This document shows, one piece after another, positions 35,838 through 47,181 of a DNA stretch of 64,000 nucleotides. Where the stretch lies: positions 18,744,501 through 18,808,500 of the forward strand of contig NW_026623050.1 of assembly GCF_023065955.2 (NCBI RefSeq), written 5' to 3'. Source of the stretch: Ursus arctos. Lineage: Eukaryota; Chordata; Mammalia; Carnivora; Ursidae. Position numbers and translations under genes: made by a program. A model generated the notes under the pieces. It saw nothing but the letters and a program-made list of their open reading frames with translations. It had not been told where the DNA came from and did not search any database. The first letter of the stretch is position 1. Every line of letters begins with the position of its first letter.

Positions 35838-36049
35838 TTTTTTTTTTTTTTTTTAAGATTTTTATTTATTTATTTGACAGAGAGAGACAGCGAGAAAGGG
35901 AACACAAGCAAGGGGAGTGTGAGAGGGAGAAGCAGGCTTCCTGCCGAGCCTGGAGCCCGATGGGGGGCTCGATCCCAGGACCCTGGGATCATGACCTGAG
36001 CCAAAGGCAGATGCTTAACAGCTGAGCCACCCAGAACCCCCCCCCCCCC
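35838..36049 (-). repeat. Can-SINE (SINEC)
   Basis: Reverse copy: poly-T, AGATTTTTATTTATTTATTT, CTCGATCCCAGGACCCTGGG, GAGCCACCCAG. The head ends in a run of about 13 C residues, longer than the usual four. Confidence 0.94.
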
Positions 36050-36059
36050 AAGTGTATTT

Positions 36060-37560
36060 GTTAAACCTGAGAATCAGTTGGGAACAGAACAAGGCCCTAT
36101 CTCGTGAAACTTCAAATAATGAGTAAGCCATGTGATAGCAAAATTTACCAAAAGTTTCACCTTGATAACCCGCCATGAATTCCTCACCCAGAAAAGAAGG
36201 CTTTGGGCCAAAGAATAAGGTAGACATTCAAGCTTAGGGATAAAGCATATAAATGCCACCTAATGACAGTTAACACATGATGAATGACACTAGCTGTCTT
36301 TGGGGAGCTGGAAGAAACATATTAATGACACTACAGGTGCCTCACCGAATGAATCAAGAACCTGCATGCACTCACTGAAAATTAATTTAAAAAGGAATTT
36401 TTCTCTTCTTGCTCGAAAGGTGTAATACAACTACAATTATGTGGTATGATCAGAAAGGAGCTCCTTCAAGTGGGTGAATTTACCAGATAATTAAAGCTAA
36501 TTTCTGGACAAGAGACAAACAAATGACTTGAAATTGCCATTGAGCTTTATCAAATTGCTTATTGAATTTACCATCCTCAGTGACTGTCTTGGCATTAGGA
36601 AATATTCTATCTATTTTGATCTTTGGCCTTCACTGAAGAGCCTTTCTCTGCTATGTATCCTCTCTCACTACATAATGCTGTCCAATCAGTAATCTTATAA
36701 AAATAATAAGAAATAATTATAACAGATCTTTAAGAATGACACCTGTGCTAGGATTTAACATTTTAATATAACAACATGTTTCTGAGTCCCAAATAAATAA
36801 AAAGAAAATCTCTTTCTGAGACCTAAAAGAAATGCCTAATAATTTTTAACAACCTGGAACATGTAAATTTGTAACACGTTTTCCTGAGGAAAATATATAT
36901 TTAATTACAAATTAACTTGTTCATCAAAAGCTTACTAGTGAGGCTGAAAACCAAATTTGTACTTACCTTTTTTACTGTTATTAATTAATTTATTTTTTAA
37001 GTCACAGCTAATGGGCTGAAAAATCAGATAACATCTTAAAGCAGAAATTGAGATTCACTCGCTAGCCATGAACCATAAACATTATCATTATGAAGTTACA
37101 ATGATAAAATTTTATTTGTTATAAAATCAAGTGGTCCACTTCTAAATCAGTTTTTTAGTTTATACTACGTTTCTTATTTTTAGGAAATTAAAAAAAAAAC
37201 AGCACATGGATATTATCAGTATCAAACGGAAACAAATTTAGGACCCATCATTATCAAAGTGTTCTTAAAATATCTCCTTAAGCTATTACTGTTAATCCTG
37301 TTTTCATTTTTAATCACTTACTATAAAAATGTTTTAATAAACAATATAGATTTTTGTTCTGGAAAATATTTACCGATTATGATAGAATTTAGAAGGTTTT
37401 TCAGAAACTTGAGAATCATAAGAAGAAACTGATAGCAGAATAGGTCAGAAACAGGGCACTTGGCTCAGTTTTTGCAGAAATGATATATTGTGAACTCATA
37501 TTCTGAACGCACTCTTGAGTAGTAGGAAAAGTTCTGATGAAAGTGCATGCCAGTAAATTT
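36060..37560. other. No gene; repeat-poor sequence beside exon 18
   Basis: 1.5 kb downstream of the 202-bp WDR72 exon with no identifiable repeat. AT-rich throughout. This is ordinary intron unless conservation shows otherwise. Confidence 0.5.
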
Positions 37561-37569
37561 TGCACTTAC

Positions 37570-37771
37570 TTTGCAGAGGCCCGGGGTCTGTCGTACACTG
37601 TAACTCTTCCTCCTCCCCACAGGTCCATTCTGTATTCTGCAGAATCTGCCTCATCGCACAGTGAACGTCCTCTGTCATGGGCACTGGTTGACTGTCGCCT
37701 GGTGTCTTACTCAATGTCTTCAGGTGCTGTTGAACTTCCGCCAAGAGAACAGCTTGTATTGCTTCAGTTAC
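37570..37771 (-). CDS. WDR72: WDR72 internal exon, 202 bp (equivalent of human exon 18)
   Basis: A 202-bp exon lies 5.3 kb downstream of the 80-bp exon. On the minus strand, acceptor CCTTTATAG leads into [20 protein letters not shown] and the exon ends PGPLQ plus A at a strong donor, A/GTAAGTG. It holds 67 codons and one base, so the next exon must begin in phase 1. The leftover A predicts Thr, as in human (LQ-T-PVSPV). The first 22 residues are strongly conserved with human WDR72 ~985 onward. The second half is divergent and acidic (CGEEEEL) and about two residues longer than the human sequence I recall. This is the most downstream WDR72 exon found in the window. The protein should need only about 50 more residues, ending in a Cys-Pro-Cys tail that I could not find here. 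Confidence 0.94.
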
Positions 37772-38334
37772 CTATAAAGGTTTTTTTTAATCATTTTTTT
37801 TTTTTTTTTGTAGTATTTTTACAAATGCTTGGGGTCTTACATCAAGCTGAGAGCCTGGAATTTTGACTTAAATAGGTTTCCCATGTACCACTCCCTTCCA
37901 CTAGAATTAGCATCTGAAACAATTGAAATGCAGATACTGAGCACTGGAACCCAAACCTTCACACTGTTCTTTTGCTAACACAGGAGATTCTAACGGGAAG
38001 GTTGAAAGGAGTTCTCAATTCTTTCACCTAAGATACTTTCACTTCCACCAGAAGATAAAGAAAATGAATTCTGAAGATATCATATTGGTCTTAAAGACAA
38101 GTTTAGCTCCTCAAATTATGTCTAGCTCTAAGGCATTGTTTAGCTAAAAACACTTGATTTAAACTCAGGTTTAGTACAGAAAGCTAAAGACAAGATTTTA
38201 ATAATAAATCTCACTAAACTGTGTGTATATGTACATGGTTTTACACAGTTTAAAAATATTGCAAAGCTTGCCTTCCAATTACTGCACATATCCAGTCAAG
38301 GATCTGTGACTGGGTCGAGGGGGAGGGGAATGCT

Positions 38335-38400
38335 TGTCACAGACATCTAATCCAGTATCTTCATTTTTTAACTGAAGAACCTAGGACAGGACATCCCATA
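38335..38400 (-). repeat. MIR-like fragment
   Basis: Antisense, resembling the ATCTAGTCCAA-type MIR: ACATCTAATCCAGTATCTTC, ATTTTTTAACTGAAGAACCT. Confidence 0.4.
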
Positions 38401-39489
38401 GATATGGTGGACAAGCCTTCTGACCCCGATTCTACGTCCTTTGTAGGATATGTCCTTCCAAGTTTCTATAGCCTCATTCCTTAGTAAAAGGCCAGTGACA
38501 ACGTACCTTAGTCTCTTCCTGGCAAGATAAGAGGCAAGGATCAACAGTTAACGTAGAATTCAAAGAAAGCCAAGGGCCGAGTCAGTGAGAGAAGAGGAAG
38601 AACACCACTAATCTAGGTGAACTTGGGACACTTCCCATTATCCTTCTCCTATAGCCACACCCCAATGCCTACTCCTCTTCCCCTCAAAAGACTGCCCTGG
38701 GCCAAGATGACTGCTGCTCCACATTGCTGCCATCCCCTCTGTACTACCCCAGTCTACCCATAGGATGCCCTTCAGCTAGGGCTTTGGGTGGGACACCACC
38801 AACTGATCTAGAGAAGCTGATGCCAAAAGCAGAAAAGGTATTCATCTAAATAATTATTCAGTCTCTTTTATGTGCCATGGTAGCATGTGCAATCTTGGGG
38901 CTCTGGGGACACTCCGAGAGCTTAGCTCATGTTGATGGCACATGCTCACTGAACTGCCTGCTGGGGCAGGAGGAGCCGGGTCTTGACTTTTAACTATAGG
39001 AAGCTACTCAAATTATCAGAGCAGCTTCCTGATCCCTGACCATCTCCATTCTTGTCCATTCAAATGCTTGGTTAGGTTGTGAAAAAAGGCTAATGAAGGA
39101 TGCGATTTTACTATTGCCTACCAAGTCTACCAACACTGCAGTACTTCCGGTCACAATACAGGTGGGTATGTAATGCTTACTCATGCATATCATATGATGA
39201 GTTACTCAACACTGTGATAGCTATTGCAAACCATGGTTCTAACATATAGTTCTACATATTATGATACCGGTGAATCATGCCTATTAATATCTACCATGTG
39301 ATATGTATTAATTATTAGATATGATATTTACTAACATATACCATTCTATATTATAATAAGTGAACCAGGCCTATTATGTATATCATACGATGGGACAAAC
39401 TATATTAATTATTCATGAACAATTTTCTATAACTGAATTTGTTTTAATTTTGTCACACACTGTATTTGACAGCACTGCTTCCAAGATGA

Positions 39490-39640
39490 GGATGATATGG
39501 TAGAAAGAGCTCTGAATCAGAAATGAGAAAGCCCAAGTTTCTGATCTAACTATACAGTTATCACAAAGGCAACTTTTGCCAAGTCATGTACTACTCTGGG
39601 ACTTCATGTCCTCCCATAAAACAAAGTCCATGATGCTGAG
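39490..39640 (+). repeat. MIR SINE
   Basis: Sense MIR: ATGGTAGAAAGAGCTCTGAA, GCAACTTTTGCCAAGTCATG, TCCCATAAAACAAAGTCCAT. Confidence 0.6.
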
Positions 39641-40279
39641 TAAGGCTAGGATGAGAGCTTTCAATCACAGAAACCTGTGTGGAACTTGCTTGTGTCCCTA
39701 CCTATAAATCAGGAGGATACTGGAGGGTATCTGCAGACCTGTGATACATCCAGACTGTGCTCTATCCTTCAGAATGGGCAGTTTGGTCATATGCTCCATG
39801 GGATTGTGTCTGACTTCTCACACTGGGATTATTACCATCTCTGAGGAGCATCTATGACTGCGATTTAGAATGTCCTATAACACTGGTTATCAACTTGGGT
39901 CAATATTCTTTCCTAAAAATATATGGGGATGTATGCAATTTCATTGAACATGTCTAATTATTAGATTTATACATCATGACCACATTTTTTAACTATTGAA
40001 TTTTGGGGCTTGTTGACATATTTGTCACTATCAACGCATGTTATAAGAGTAAATAGTATGAGTATCATTGAAAAACAAGAGGAAGCAGAAATAACTGAAT
40101 AAAACATATTAACCATAATGAGTAAGATAGTCACAAAACTTAAAAGCGAATACTGAATGGCACATACCCAATTAGAAACAAACTCAAACCCACACTCTGT
40201 GATCAGTGTGAAATCAATACTCAGCACAGTTCCAATCCACAGACAGATGGTACATCTTATAAGCATGTAATAATGTTAT

Positions 40280-40325
40280 TACAGTACCTGGTATACAGTG
40301 GGTACTAAATAAATGCTAATGGAAT
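40280..40325 (+). repeat. L2 or MIR 3' terminus
   Basis: Short match: CAGTACCTGGTATACAGTGG GTACTAAATAAATGCTAATG. Confidence 0.5.
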
Positions 40326-41329
40326 TGAAATAGATTCTGTACTTAAAAAAATATAAAGTGTAGAAAGCAGAATTTATTGATAATTTCTGACTATCAATAC
40401 TTAAATCTCCCTAGTGTATAAATATAGTAGATAAATTTTGCAGATAGTAGGAATAGAATTTTTCCCAACAAAATATAAAATTTTTAGACAATATATTATA
40501 TAACTTTTTGAATTTAATAATGAGCTAGAATTGAAAGCACTATGGCTATAAAGCTGTCTTCCAAATGCATAGAAATTATTTTCTTTGAAAAGACTGATGT
40601 GCAAAGCATTACACTCTTATGAGGGGATGTGCAGAGATTTAAGTGAAGATTTACAAATCCATTGGCTGGAAAGAGACAGCCACAAATCTGGGCCATACAC
40701 TTATTACTAGAAGTATTACTATGCCATAGGCAAGCCAAAAATTTTAATGGTTTTCTACTAAAATCTTGACATAGCAAAGTTCTGTTAAATAGCACAGAGC
40801 ATTATGAAGACTCATGAGAGCCCCTGTGGCCTGCTTGTGGTTCCAATGTCCAGACTTTCCAGGAGAAAAGCACTTTCTCAGCACTCGGTTCACACTGACT
40901 TTTCATGTCTTTGCAGCATCTGCTGGAAAAGCATACTTGTCCCTGGAGGCCTGGATGTCATGATTTCACCCATTGGTGTTAGATTATAAAATCCAGAGAA
41001 CTTTAGTGAAGCTTCAAAACACGCAAATTAGCAACCCCAAAACCTTATGTTGCTTTTCCAGCATTTATTTCTCTGTTGGGTATATTTCATGCATTAGAAG
41101 CAAAAGAGACAATCTCCAGACAAACTCATTCATCTGCAAAATTAGCACATTCTTAGCCCCCCCCTTCAATTTCTGAGGTAGGATTTTGCTGTTTGACAGA
41201 AGCATTCCATTACCACCTAAAATACATTAAAAAGTAGATTCAACTTAACATGATTTGACTAGCTGTTTAAATGAACAGCTTTGTAAGGAATCTGAGGATT
41301 GGTTAATGAAGCATTTAAATCAATACCAG

Positions 41330-41460
41330 CAAGAGCCTCTGTTGTTCCCAAAGGACCCAGGAATTACCATTCCCATTTTACATGTGAGGAAAATAATCAA
41401 CCAGTTACACCTGTCTTCCAGAGCTATTCATCAGGTTAGTGGCAGAGATGAGAGGAGAAC
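41330..41460 (-). repeat. MIR SINE
   Basis: Antisense MIR: CATTCCCATTTTACATGTGA, GGAAAATAATCAACCAGTTA, TTAGTGGCAGAGATGAGAGG. Confidence 0.65.
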
Positions 41461-41534
41461 TTTGAAGCTTAGACTTCTATAAAGTGAGTAATAAATGCTC
41501 TGGTAACATTTGTCACCCTGCCAGACTTTTACAC

Positions 41535-41600
41535 AAGGTCATAGAATCATAGAACCTTAAAGGTCCATTAGTCCAAACATGTCCAAACCACATGAAAACT
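41535..41600 (+). repeat. MIR-like fragment
   Basis: TCATAGAATCATAGAACCTT, AAAGGTCCATTAGTCCAAAC matches the 'guaranteed core' of an old mammalian SINE; short. Confidence 0.4.
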
Positions 41601-41834
41601 TACTTGAAGGCCAAGTGAACAATTACAAAAGATCTTTAGTTAGAGCAATTCAGGATAAATTTTCTATTGAATTCTCTTCCTTCAGGACTATTTCCCCTCG
41701 TTGAGGAATTCTTAGGCTTTTGGGGTGAAAAAATCTTACCTTTAATAGAGACTCTTAGGGTGATTGCTAACACTCTGGTGAAGTCAACATGTACTAATGC
41801 TTATTTGATTATCACAGAGGCTTTTTGCATAGCT

Positions 41835-42335
41835 ATTCATTCATTCGTTAAATATTTATTGACAGGTTGCTGTGACTACTGCTTTTTTGGGCACTGATGA
41901 TTGAGGGGTGAGTGAGATGGGCCAAGTCCCTGCTCTCAGCAAGCTTCTGAGACAGCAAGAAGACAGTAGAGAAGCAAGCAAAAAAGCAAATGGTATCATT
42001 TCCATTAAAAGCAACTGCAACAAAGAAAATAAAGCTGGGTAATGCCATGGTGACTGGAGGCATGGGGTGGGGGAGGGTGGTGGCAACAACATGAGGCAGG
42101 TCATCAGGGAAGACTTCTTGGAGGAGTTGGCTCTTGAGTAGAGAGACCCAAACGATGAAGGGAAAAATTAGAATTCCAGCCCAACAGAACAGTAAGGTCC
42201 TGAGGTGGGAATGAGTGTTGTGTATTTTGGAAATGAAAAGGTCTGTGTGGCTAGTTATAGCAGGGGGGAGAATGATGAATGAACAGGTTAGGCTAGTAGT
42301 GTGGCCAATGATGCACAAACTTGCAGGCCATGGTA
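41835..42335 (-). repeat. L2 fragment
   Basis: Antisense L2: TTCATTCATTCGTTAAATAT, GACAGCAAGAAGACAGTAG, CAGGGAAGACTTCTTGGAGG and CAGGCCATGGTAACAAGTTT. The long minus-strand frame across it (41848-42339) is a by-product. Confidence 0.85.
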
Positions 42336-43067
42336 ACAAGTTTCAACAGCCATTCCAACTGTGTTTATTTGGTTCTGTGGTTCAACCTCACAGTGTGTTC
42401 TGAGTTAACTTTGTTTTCCTATAACTAAGAATAAGCATCTGTAATTGGAATTACTGCTATGCTTGTCTTGCAAATTTGACATTTATTAAGCTCATGAAGA
42501 AGAATAAAGTTCTGATAAATATTCATCTAATCAATGCACAGGTATTTATTGTACAGTGTACAAAGCTACCCGGTAAGCTTTCACGATCCACAAAAGCCTT
42601 AAAAGAGATAGAAGGACTTAAATTGGGCCTTGAAGAAACCCGTTCTCTCGAACAGCTTACAGATGAGGTACTCTCAAGATAGAAAGATGATTCCTAAGTC
42701 CACGTACCAAATTCCCAAGCCTAGGGACTTTGATGTCATGGCACATTTTGAAATCGATTCTGCCACAAACTGAAACTTCCACAGGCAATAGGTTACCTGT
42801 ACAACAGGAACATCCCCTCCTCGGGCCCTCTATTCATCCCACCTAACCTGGTGCATTCTTGCATATGTCATTTTCTACTTTTTCCCCCACACCTTCTGCA
42901 TTAGTCCTTTTAAATGAAATGCCCAGGGAGGAAATATTTTGTGAGGACAACAGTAGCCACTTATGGGTACTCTCAGGTTACGGGGAATATGAACGAACCA
43001 CTCACAGAATAGAAAGGAACAGCAGGGAACTCTTCTAATAACTCCAAGAACATGCACTAGGTCATAC

Positions 43068-43147
43068 CTGCACAGACTGGTCTCTCCAACAGGAAATGAG
43101 CTTCCAAAGTGAAATGTCGGCTTCAGGTATATGGGATTCATTCTTAC
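43068..43147 (-). CDS. WDR72: WDR72 internal exon, 80 bp (equivalent of human exon 17)
   Basis: An 80-bp exon on the minus strand follows the acceptor TGTATTTCTAG and ends at the donor GTGCAG/GTATGA. Two bases complete the Gly codon begun in the preceding exon. Then come 26 codons, [20 protein letters not shown] followed by RDQSVQ, almost identical to human WDR72 ~958-984. The Trp of SCWRD corresponds to human Trp978, the site of a known nonsense mutation in hypomaturation amelogenesis imperfecta; it is intact here. The Leu-to-Trp difference (SLWKL against human SLLKL as I recall it) is a small lineage change. Phase is 2 in and 0 out, fitting both neighbours. An overlapping longer reading frame (start near 43141) runs through the donor in the same region and is not a separate gene. 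Confidence 0.94.
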
Positions 43148-43189
43148 CTAGAAATACAGAGAATACATTTGTATCTCGAGAGTATTAAA

Positions 43190-43395
43190 AAATGGATGCA
43201 ACCCAATGATCCTCCACCCCCGCTGCATGTTAGAATCACATGGGGAGCATGTTTTCCCCACAAATACCAATGTCGGGGTTCAATCTTTCAAAGACTCTGA
43301 TTTAATAGGTCCCGGGGGAGAGGAGGGCAGGCATTAATACTTTGTTAAGGTACCTCAGATAATTTTCATGTATAACCAGAGTAAGAACCATTTAT
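43190..43395 (+). mobile_element. MER5-type hAT-Charlie relic
   Basis: GCATGTTAGAATCACATGGG, AAGACTCTGATTTAATAGGT, CAGATAATTTTCATGTATAA. It lies 43 bp upstream of the 80-bp WDR72 exon's acceptor. Confidence 0.7.
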
Positions 43396-45204
43396 TAATT
43401 TATATGTATTTCTAACGATTATATGAATACACAGTCACATCAAATCAAATTCATTTTTATGCCCTAAACCCATCTTTGTAACTTTGCCAATGGAGTGCAA
43501 TGAATAATGTTCCCACCCAAAACAGATTGCCAAATTTTATAATTCCTTCCTCATGCAAACAAATCCTGACATACTCCCTTGCCGTGAATCAGCATTTATC
43601 ACAGGAAAATCATATAAAAGACTTCCTTTGACTTGTCCTTACCCAGCTATACTACCCTGATCAATAGATATAGCACTTATGTTTTAATCTGACTCGTTTT
43701 GTTATGTATTGTTTCTTTTAAGTTTGCCCTTTTGAATGTCCTTTCTATCTATTTGCCTTAATGTTCAGTGTGAAATTTTAAGAGTGAGCTAGGGCTTGGT
43801 TTATTTAAATTGATCCATAGAGTGTCCAGCAGCCCTACACAAAAAAGCACTTAATAAGTGCCTTTTTATTAATTGAAAATGTACATATTATCATCCAAAT
43901 GAAAAATTGATCAATTAAGGCTTTCTGATGGCTAAAGTATATTATCTAGATGCCAGACTGTGGGAGTGAGATAAGGAAAAACGATGATGGCTTGCACTGG
44001 AGGGAAAATTACTCTAATTGTCTATTTAAATTAATGTATTAATATGTGTTTGAAATTCTGGCATCAACTCTTTTAGTTAGTATGAGTCCAGTATGCTTTT
44101 CACTGAGTCACCATTTTATGTGTTAATAGATACACTACACATCTCTGTCTATATATATGTAAAAATATATACTTTATAAATATTTTATATTATATATATT
44201 TTTGAATATCACATGAGTGGTCAAGGGAAATGTGATAGAAAGTATTAAACATAATGTGAAGTGAGAATATTTAAAGAGATACATATGAAACTTTTGACTC
44301 ATTATTAATATCATTATTTTTCCCTGATAGAACATATGATGTGAATTTGAAATGACCAAGATCACTGCATAAAACATGTAAGCATGATAGAGCACTATGA
44401 TTTTGAAGTCATATTTTCCATTTCTTCATGAGCACAGCAGGTAAGAGAAAATTTTCTTTTGATCTCTCTCCTTCCCCTCCTCTCTCATTCTGTTGACCTT
44501 GTGACTCTACCATCAAAGCTAAGTATTGGTCTCAACTTTAACTACTTACTGGCATCATGGGGTACTTCACAGTGCACTTTAATGTGATGTTAAAATTTTA
44601 ATATGAGGTAGAAATGAGAGCCAACTTTTCTTGGCAATGTCAGTGAACTAGAATTAATTGCAACATCAGGGGGAAAGATAAAAAGAAAACACCCCAGGCT
44701 TACCAATATTACTGAGTCACCATTTTGCTGGGTATTGGTTCCTGTCAACCCTTTAGAATGAGCACCTCAGAGTATTATTTTATTCTTCAGGCTCTGACTT
44801 TACCGAATTAATAGCATAAAGCGAACCCTTCCTTTCCCTTCACCTCCCATCTTCCAATTACTAAAACACAAACCCATGTTTCCGTAGGGCCTAAGTGAAT
44901 CTTAAATGCTATAGATGCCACCTCTAAACATGGGGGAGGCTATTCAGTAGTAACACTAGTTGCTCCTGCTGCTTTGGTTGGGGCAGCCAGAGGAAAAGCT
45001 GGAGGCTTCAGTCGGTCTGGTTAGCAATCCTCTCCGTCTCTGCAGAAGCCACTTATATTATGCTTTAAACTCTAATCCTTTTCTTAATGTTATAAAAAAA
45101 AAATGAAAACAAGGATAAATGCCCTACTAAGGGCTACTACTTAAGGGGAAGGCAGGCAACCCAGACTGGGACCATTTAGAAGGGACACTAGTAATCCTAA
45201 CTGA

Positions 45205-45430
45205 GAAGCGTGCTGATGTAACGGAAAGAGCAAGTGGTTTGGGACCAAACAGAGCTGGCCTGGAATCCGGGCCCCTCTGCTCAACAGCTCTTTGCCTCGA
45301 GTGAGTCATCTAACTTCCCTGAGCCCCCAGTTTTGCCAAGGGTAAAACAGAGATAATCCCTCCTACTGTGCAAGGTTGTTTCTATATTGAGGTAATATGT
45401 GTAAAACCATTAGCATAATTCTTTGAATAT
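45205..45430 (+). repeat. MIR SINE, nearly full length
   Basis: Sense MIR: ACGGAAAGAGCAAGTGGTTT, CTGGCCTGGAATCCGGGCCC, GAGTCATCTAACTTCCCTGA, GGTAAAACAGAGATAATCCC. Confidence 0.8.
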
Positions 45431-45594
45431 ACTAGACACTCAAAAATTGGAAACTATTAATAAACTCTCACTTTAAAATATTCCAAATATTCTTTTCAGT
45501 AGCCTTGAGAAGGCCCCTGTGTACCACTGTTCAGGGCATCTCAATGTATCAGTGGTACACTGCAGAAATTCGGAGGCACCATGCATGCCAAGTC

Positions 45595-45745
45595 TAGAAT
45601 CTTATTCCCGTTTTACAAGCGTAGTAAATACAACTTTTAAAGGAGTAAAAGACATGCCCAAAGCTGCACAAATAGTAAGTGGCAGAAGTAGATCTTAAAC
45701 CTCAGCCATCTGTTTCCAAAACCATTATTCTATTTACTATTCACC
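45595..45745 (-). repeat. MIR SINE
   Basis: Antisense MIR: TATTCCCGTTTTACAAGCG, ACATGCCCAAAGCTGCACAA, ATAGTAAGTGGCAGAAGTAG. Confidence 0.75.
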
Positions 45746-45749
45746 CACA

Positions 45750-46560
45750 AATCCAAAGGTATTTGCTTAATTCCTTGAAGGCTTTGTTCTGGGAACTGGG
45801 GATGCAGCAGTAAATAAAACTGCCATTAAAAAGAAAAAAAATAACCCCTACGGAGCTTACATTTTAGTGGCAGGATGTAGATGGCAAATGAAAAAAAAAA
45901 GATATATATTACATCAGAGAGTGAAAAGAATTATGGAAAACAGTAAAACAGGGAATGGGATAGAGTGTGCTGAGGAGAAAGAAGGGCACCTTCATTGATA
46001 AAATGGCATCTGAGCAAGAATGAAGAATGCAAGGTGGAGGTGGGATGCCGCAGGGTAACCTCTGGGATCCAAGGAAAGAACATTCCAGGCAGCAGAAGAG
46101 CCAGTTCGAGGGCCCTAAGACCTGCCCGTCATGTTTGGGTAAGAGTAAAAGCTCCAGTGTAGCTGGACCACGCGAAGCAAGGGGTAAGTTAAGTACAAAG
46201 AGATGAGGTCGGTTGAGGGTGGTGGTGTGTGCAGTCACAGCAGCAGAAGAGCCAGGTTATATTGGGCCTTGTACACTCTCCTAAGGACGGTGGTTTTTAT
46301 TCAGAGTGGAACAGAAGCTGCTGAAAGGTTTTAAGCAGAAGCAAAAAGGTTCTAACTCAGTTTCCAATAGGTCATTCTGGCTGCTTGATTGCGAACTGAG
46401 TATGGGAAGGAGAAACAGGAGCAGTAGGGTGGTTAGCAGCAAGGAGGGATGAAGGCTCTGGAGGGTGGTCATGTGGGTAGAAAGAAACAGTCAGAATCTG
46501 GGATATATTCTGAAGGGAACCCAAATGACACCAAAGCTCTTGGCCTGAACAACTAGAAGG
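45750..46560 (-). repeat. L2 fragment, longest in window
   Basis: Reads as antisense L2 along most of its length: GGAACTGGGGATGCAGCAGT, GGAGCTTACATTTTAGTGGC, GAACATTCCAGGCAGCAGAA, GGTCATTCTGGCTGCTTGAT and TTGGCCTGAACAACTAGAAG. Confidence 0.85.
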
Positions 46561-47089
46561 GCCGATTTGCTATTTACTGAGATGTCAAAGATTTAGAGAA
46601 GCAGGTTTTGAGCTAAATTAGCTATTTGGCATCAAAAGAAAATCTAAACACCAAGACTATTACTCAGAAGAATTCAAGGATCATTATATGACCTTCTGAA
46701 AAAGCTATAAAATTGTCTAATATAATAATCGTTTATTTGGTAATAAAGATACTGATGTAATAAACTTCCCCATAAATCACAGGTGACCTTAATTTAATAT
46801 CCAAATATTTCTTTTGCTGAAAAGTTTCAGACTTTCAGGCATTTCAAAGATCATTTGATGAACTTCATCACATTACATGTCTTGTAACGTTATTAATTTT
46901 AATTAAAAAATCATGTGTATTTCAAATATAGACAGAATATAAAAGTATAGCCATGTGAAATACAGACTAAATCAAACCATAAATGCAAACACTGCTCATT
47001 CTAAACTTCAGCGATCCAGTTATAGATGGGCTGATTAATCTATTTCACAGAGGAAAAAAAAATCAGACTTATGTCTCTAAGTCCTTTAC

Positions 47090-47181
47090 CATTTCGTAAG
47101 TAACCATAGAAGCTTGAGAAAGTCAAAATCTCATTCCCAGGACTTTTTGCCTTGTTGTGCACAGATTCCATTTTGAAAGAC
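47090..47181 (-). CDS. WDR72: WDR72 internal exon, 92 bp (equivalent of human exon 16)
   Basis: A 92-bp exon lies 2.6 kb downstream of the large exon. On the minus strand the acceptor is CCCCCCACAG and the donor is AATG/GTAAAG. One base completes the codon left by the previous exon, 30 full codons follow ([10 protein letters not shown] ... SSFYGYLRN), and one base (G) starts the next codon. The frame matches human WDR72 around SFRMESIHNK ... SSFYSCLRN, residues ~927-958, including the serine equivalent to human Ser953, where a frameshift is known in enamel disease. The junction codon here is AG+G (Arg) where I recall Ser in human. The exon is too short to stand out as an open frame and was found by protein comparison. 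Phase, length and both splice sites fit its neighbours. Confidence 0.94.

Larger units (their letters stand above)
1..37569 (-). other. WDR72: WDR72 intron following exon 18 (terminal exon(s) not found)
   Basis: The donor at 37569 opens an intron whose acceptor I cannot place. I searched the minus strand for the expected C-terminal sequence (about 50 residues, PVSPVKHDS ... CPCKVS in human by memory) and saw no match, so the intron probably extends past position 1. The stretch holds the repeats listed separately and many AT-rich tracts without recognisable content. If the terminal exon is short or diverged I may have missed it; in that case part of this stretch is 3' UTR or lies beyond the gene. 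Confidence 0.6.
37772..43067 (-). other. WDR72: WDR72 intron, 5.3 kb
   Basis: Bounded by donor GTATGA at its upstream end (43067) and acceptor TTTATAG at 37772. It contains MIR and L2 relics (38.3, 39.5, 40.3, 41.3, 41.5 and 41.8-42.3 kb). The AT-rich block 39200-39460 has loose internal repetition of CATATGATG/CTATTA-like words but no identifiable element. Confidence 0.93.
43148..47089 (-). other. WDR72: WDR72 intron, 3.9 kb
   Basis: Lies between donor GTAAAG (47089) and acceptor TTTCTAG (43148). It contains a MER5-type relic directly beside the exon, an AT-rich block at 43.8-44.4 kb, two MIRs at 45.2-45.7 kb and the longest L2 fragment of the window at 45.75-46.56 kb. I see nothing in 43400-45190 apart from AT-rich sequence. 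Confidence 0.93.

Noticed and set aside
41848..42339. 163-codon minus-strand open frame
   Set aside because: It coincides with an antisense L2 fragment; the same repeat gives similar long frames at 45909 and 55945.
42875..43141. 88-codon minus-strand frame overlapping the 80-bp exon
   Set aside because: It uses a different frame from the true WDR72 exon and runs through its donor.
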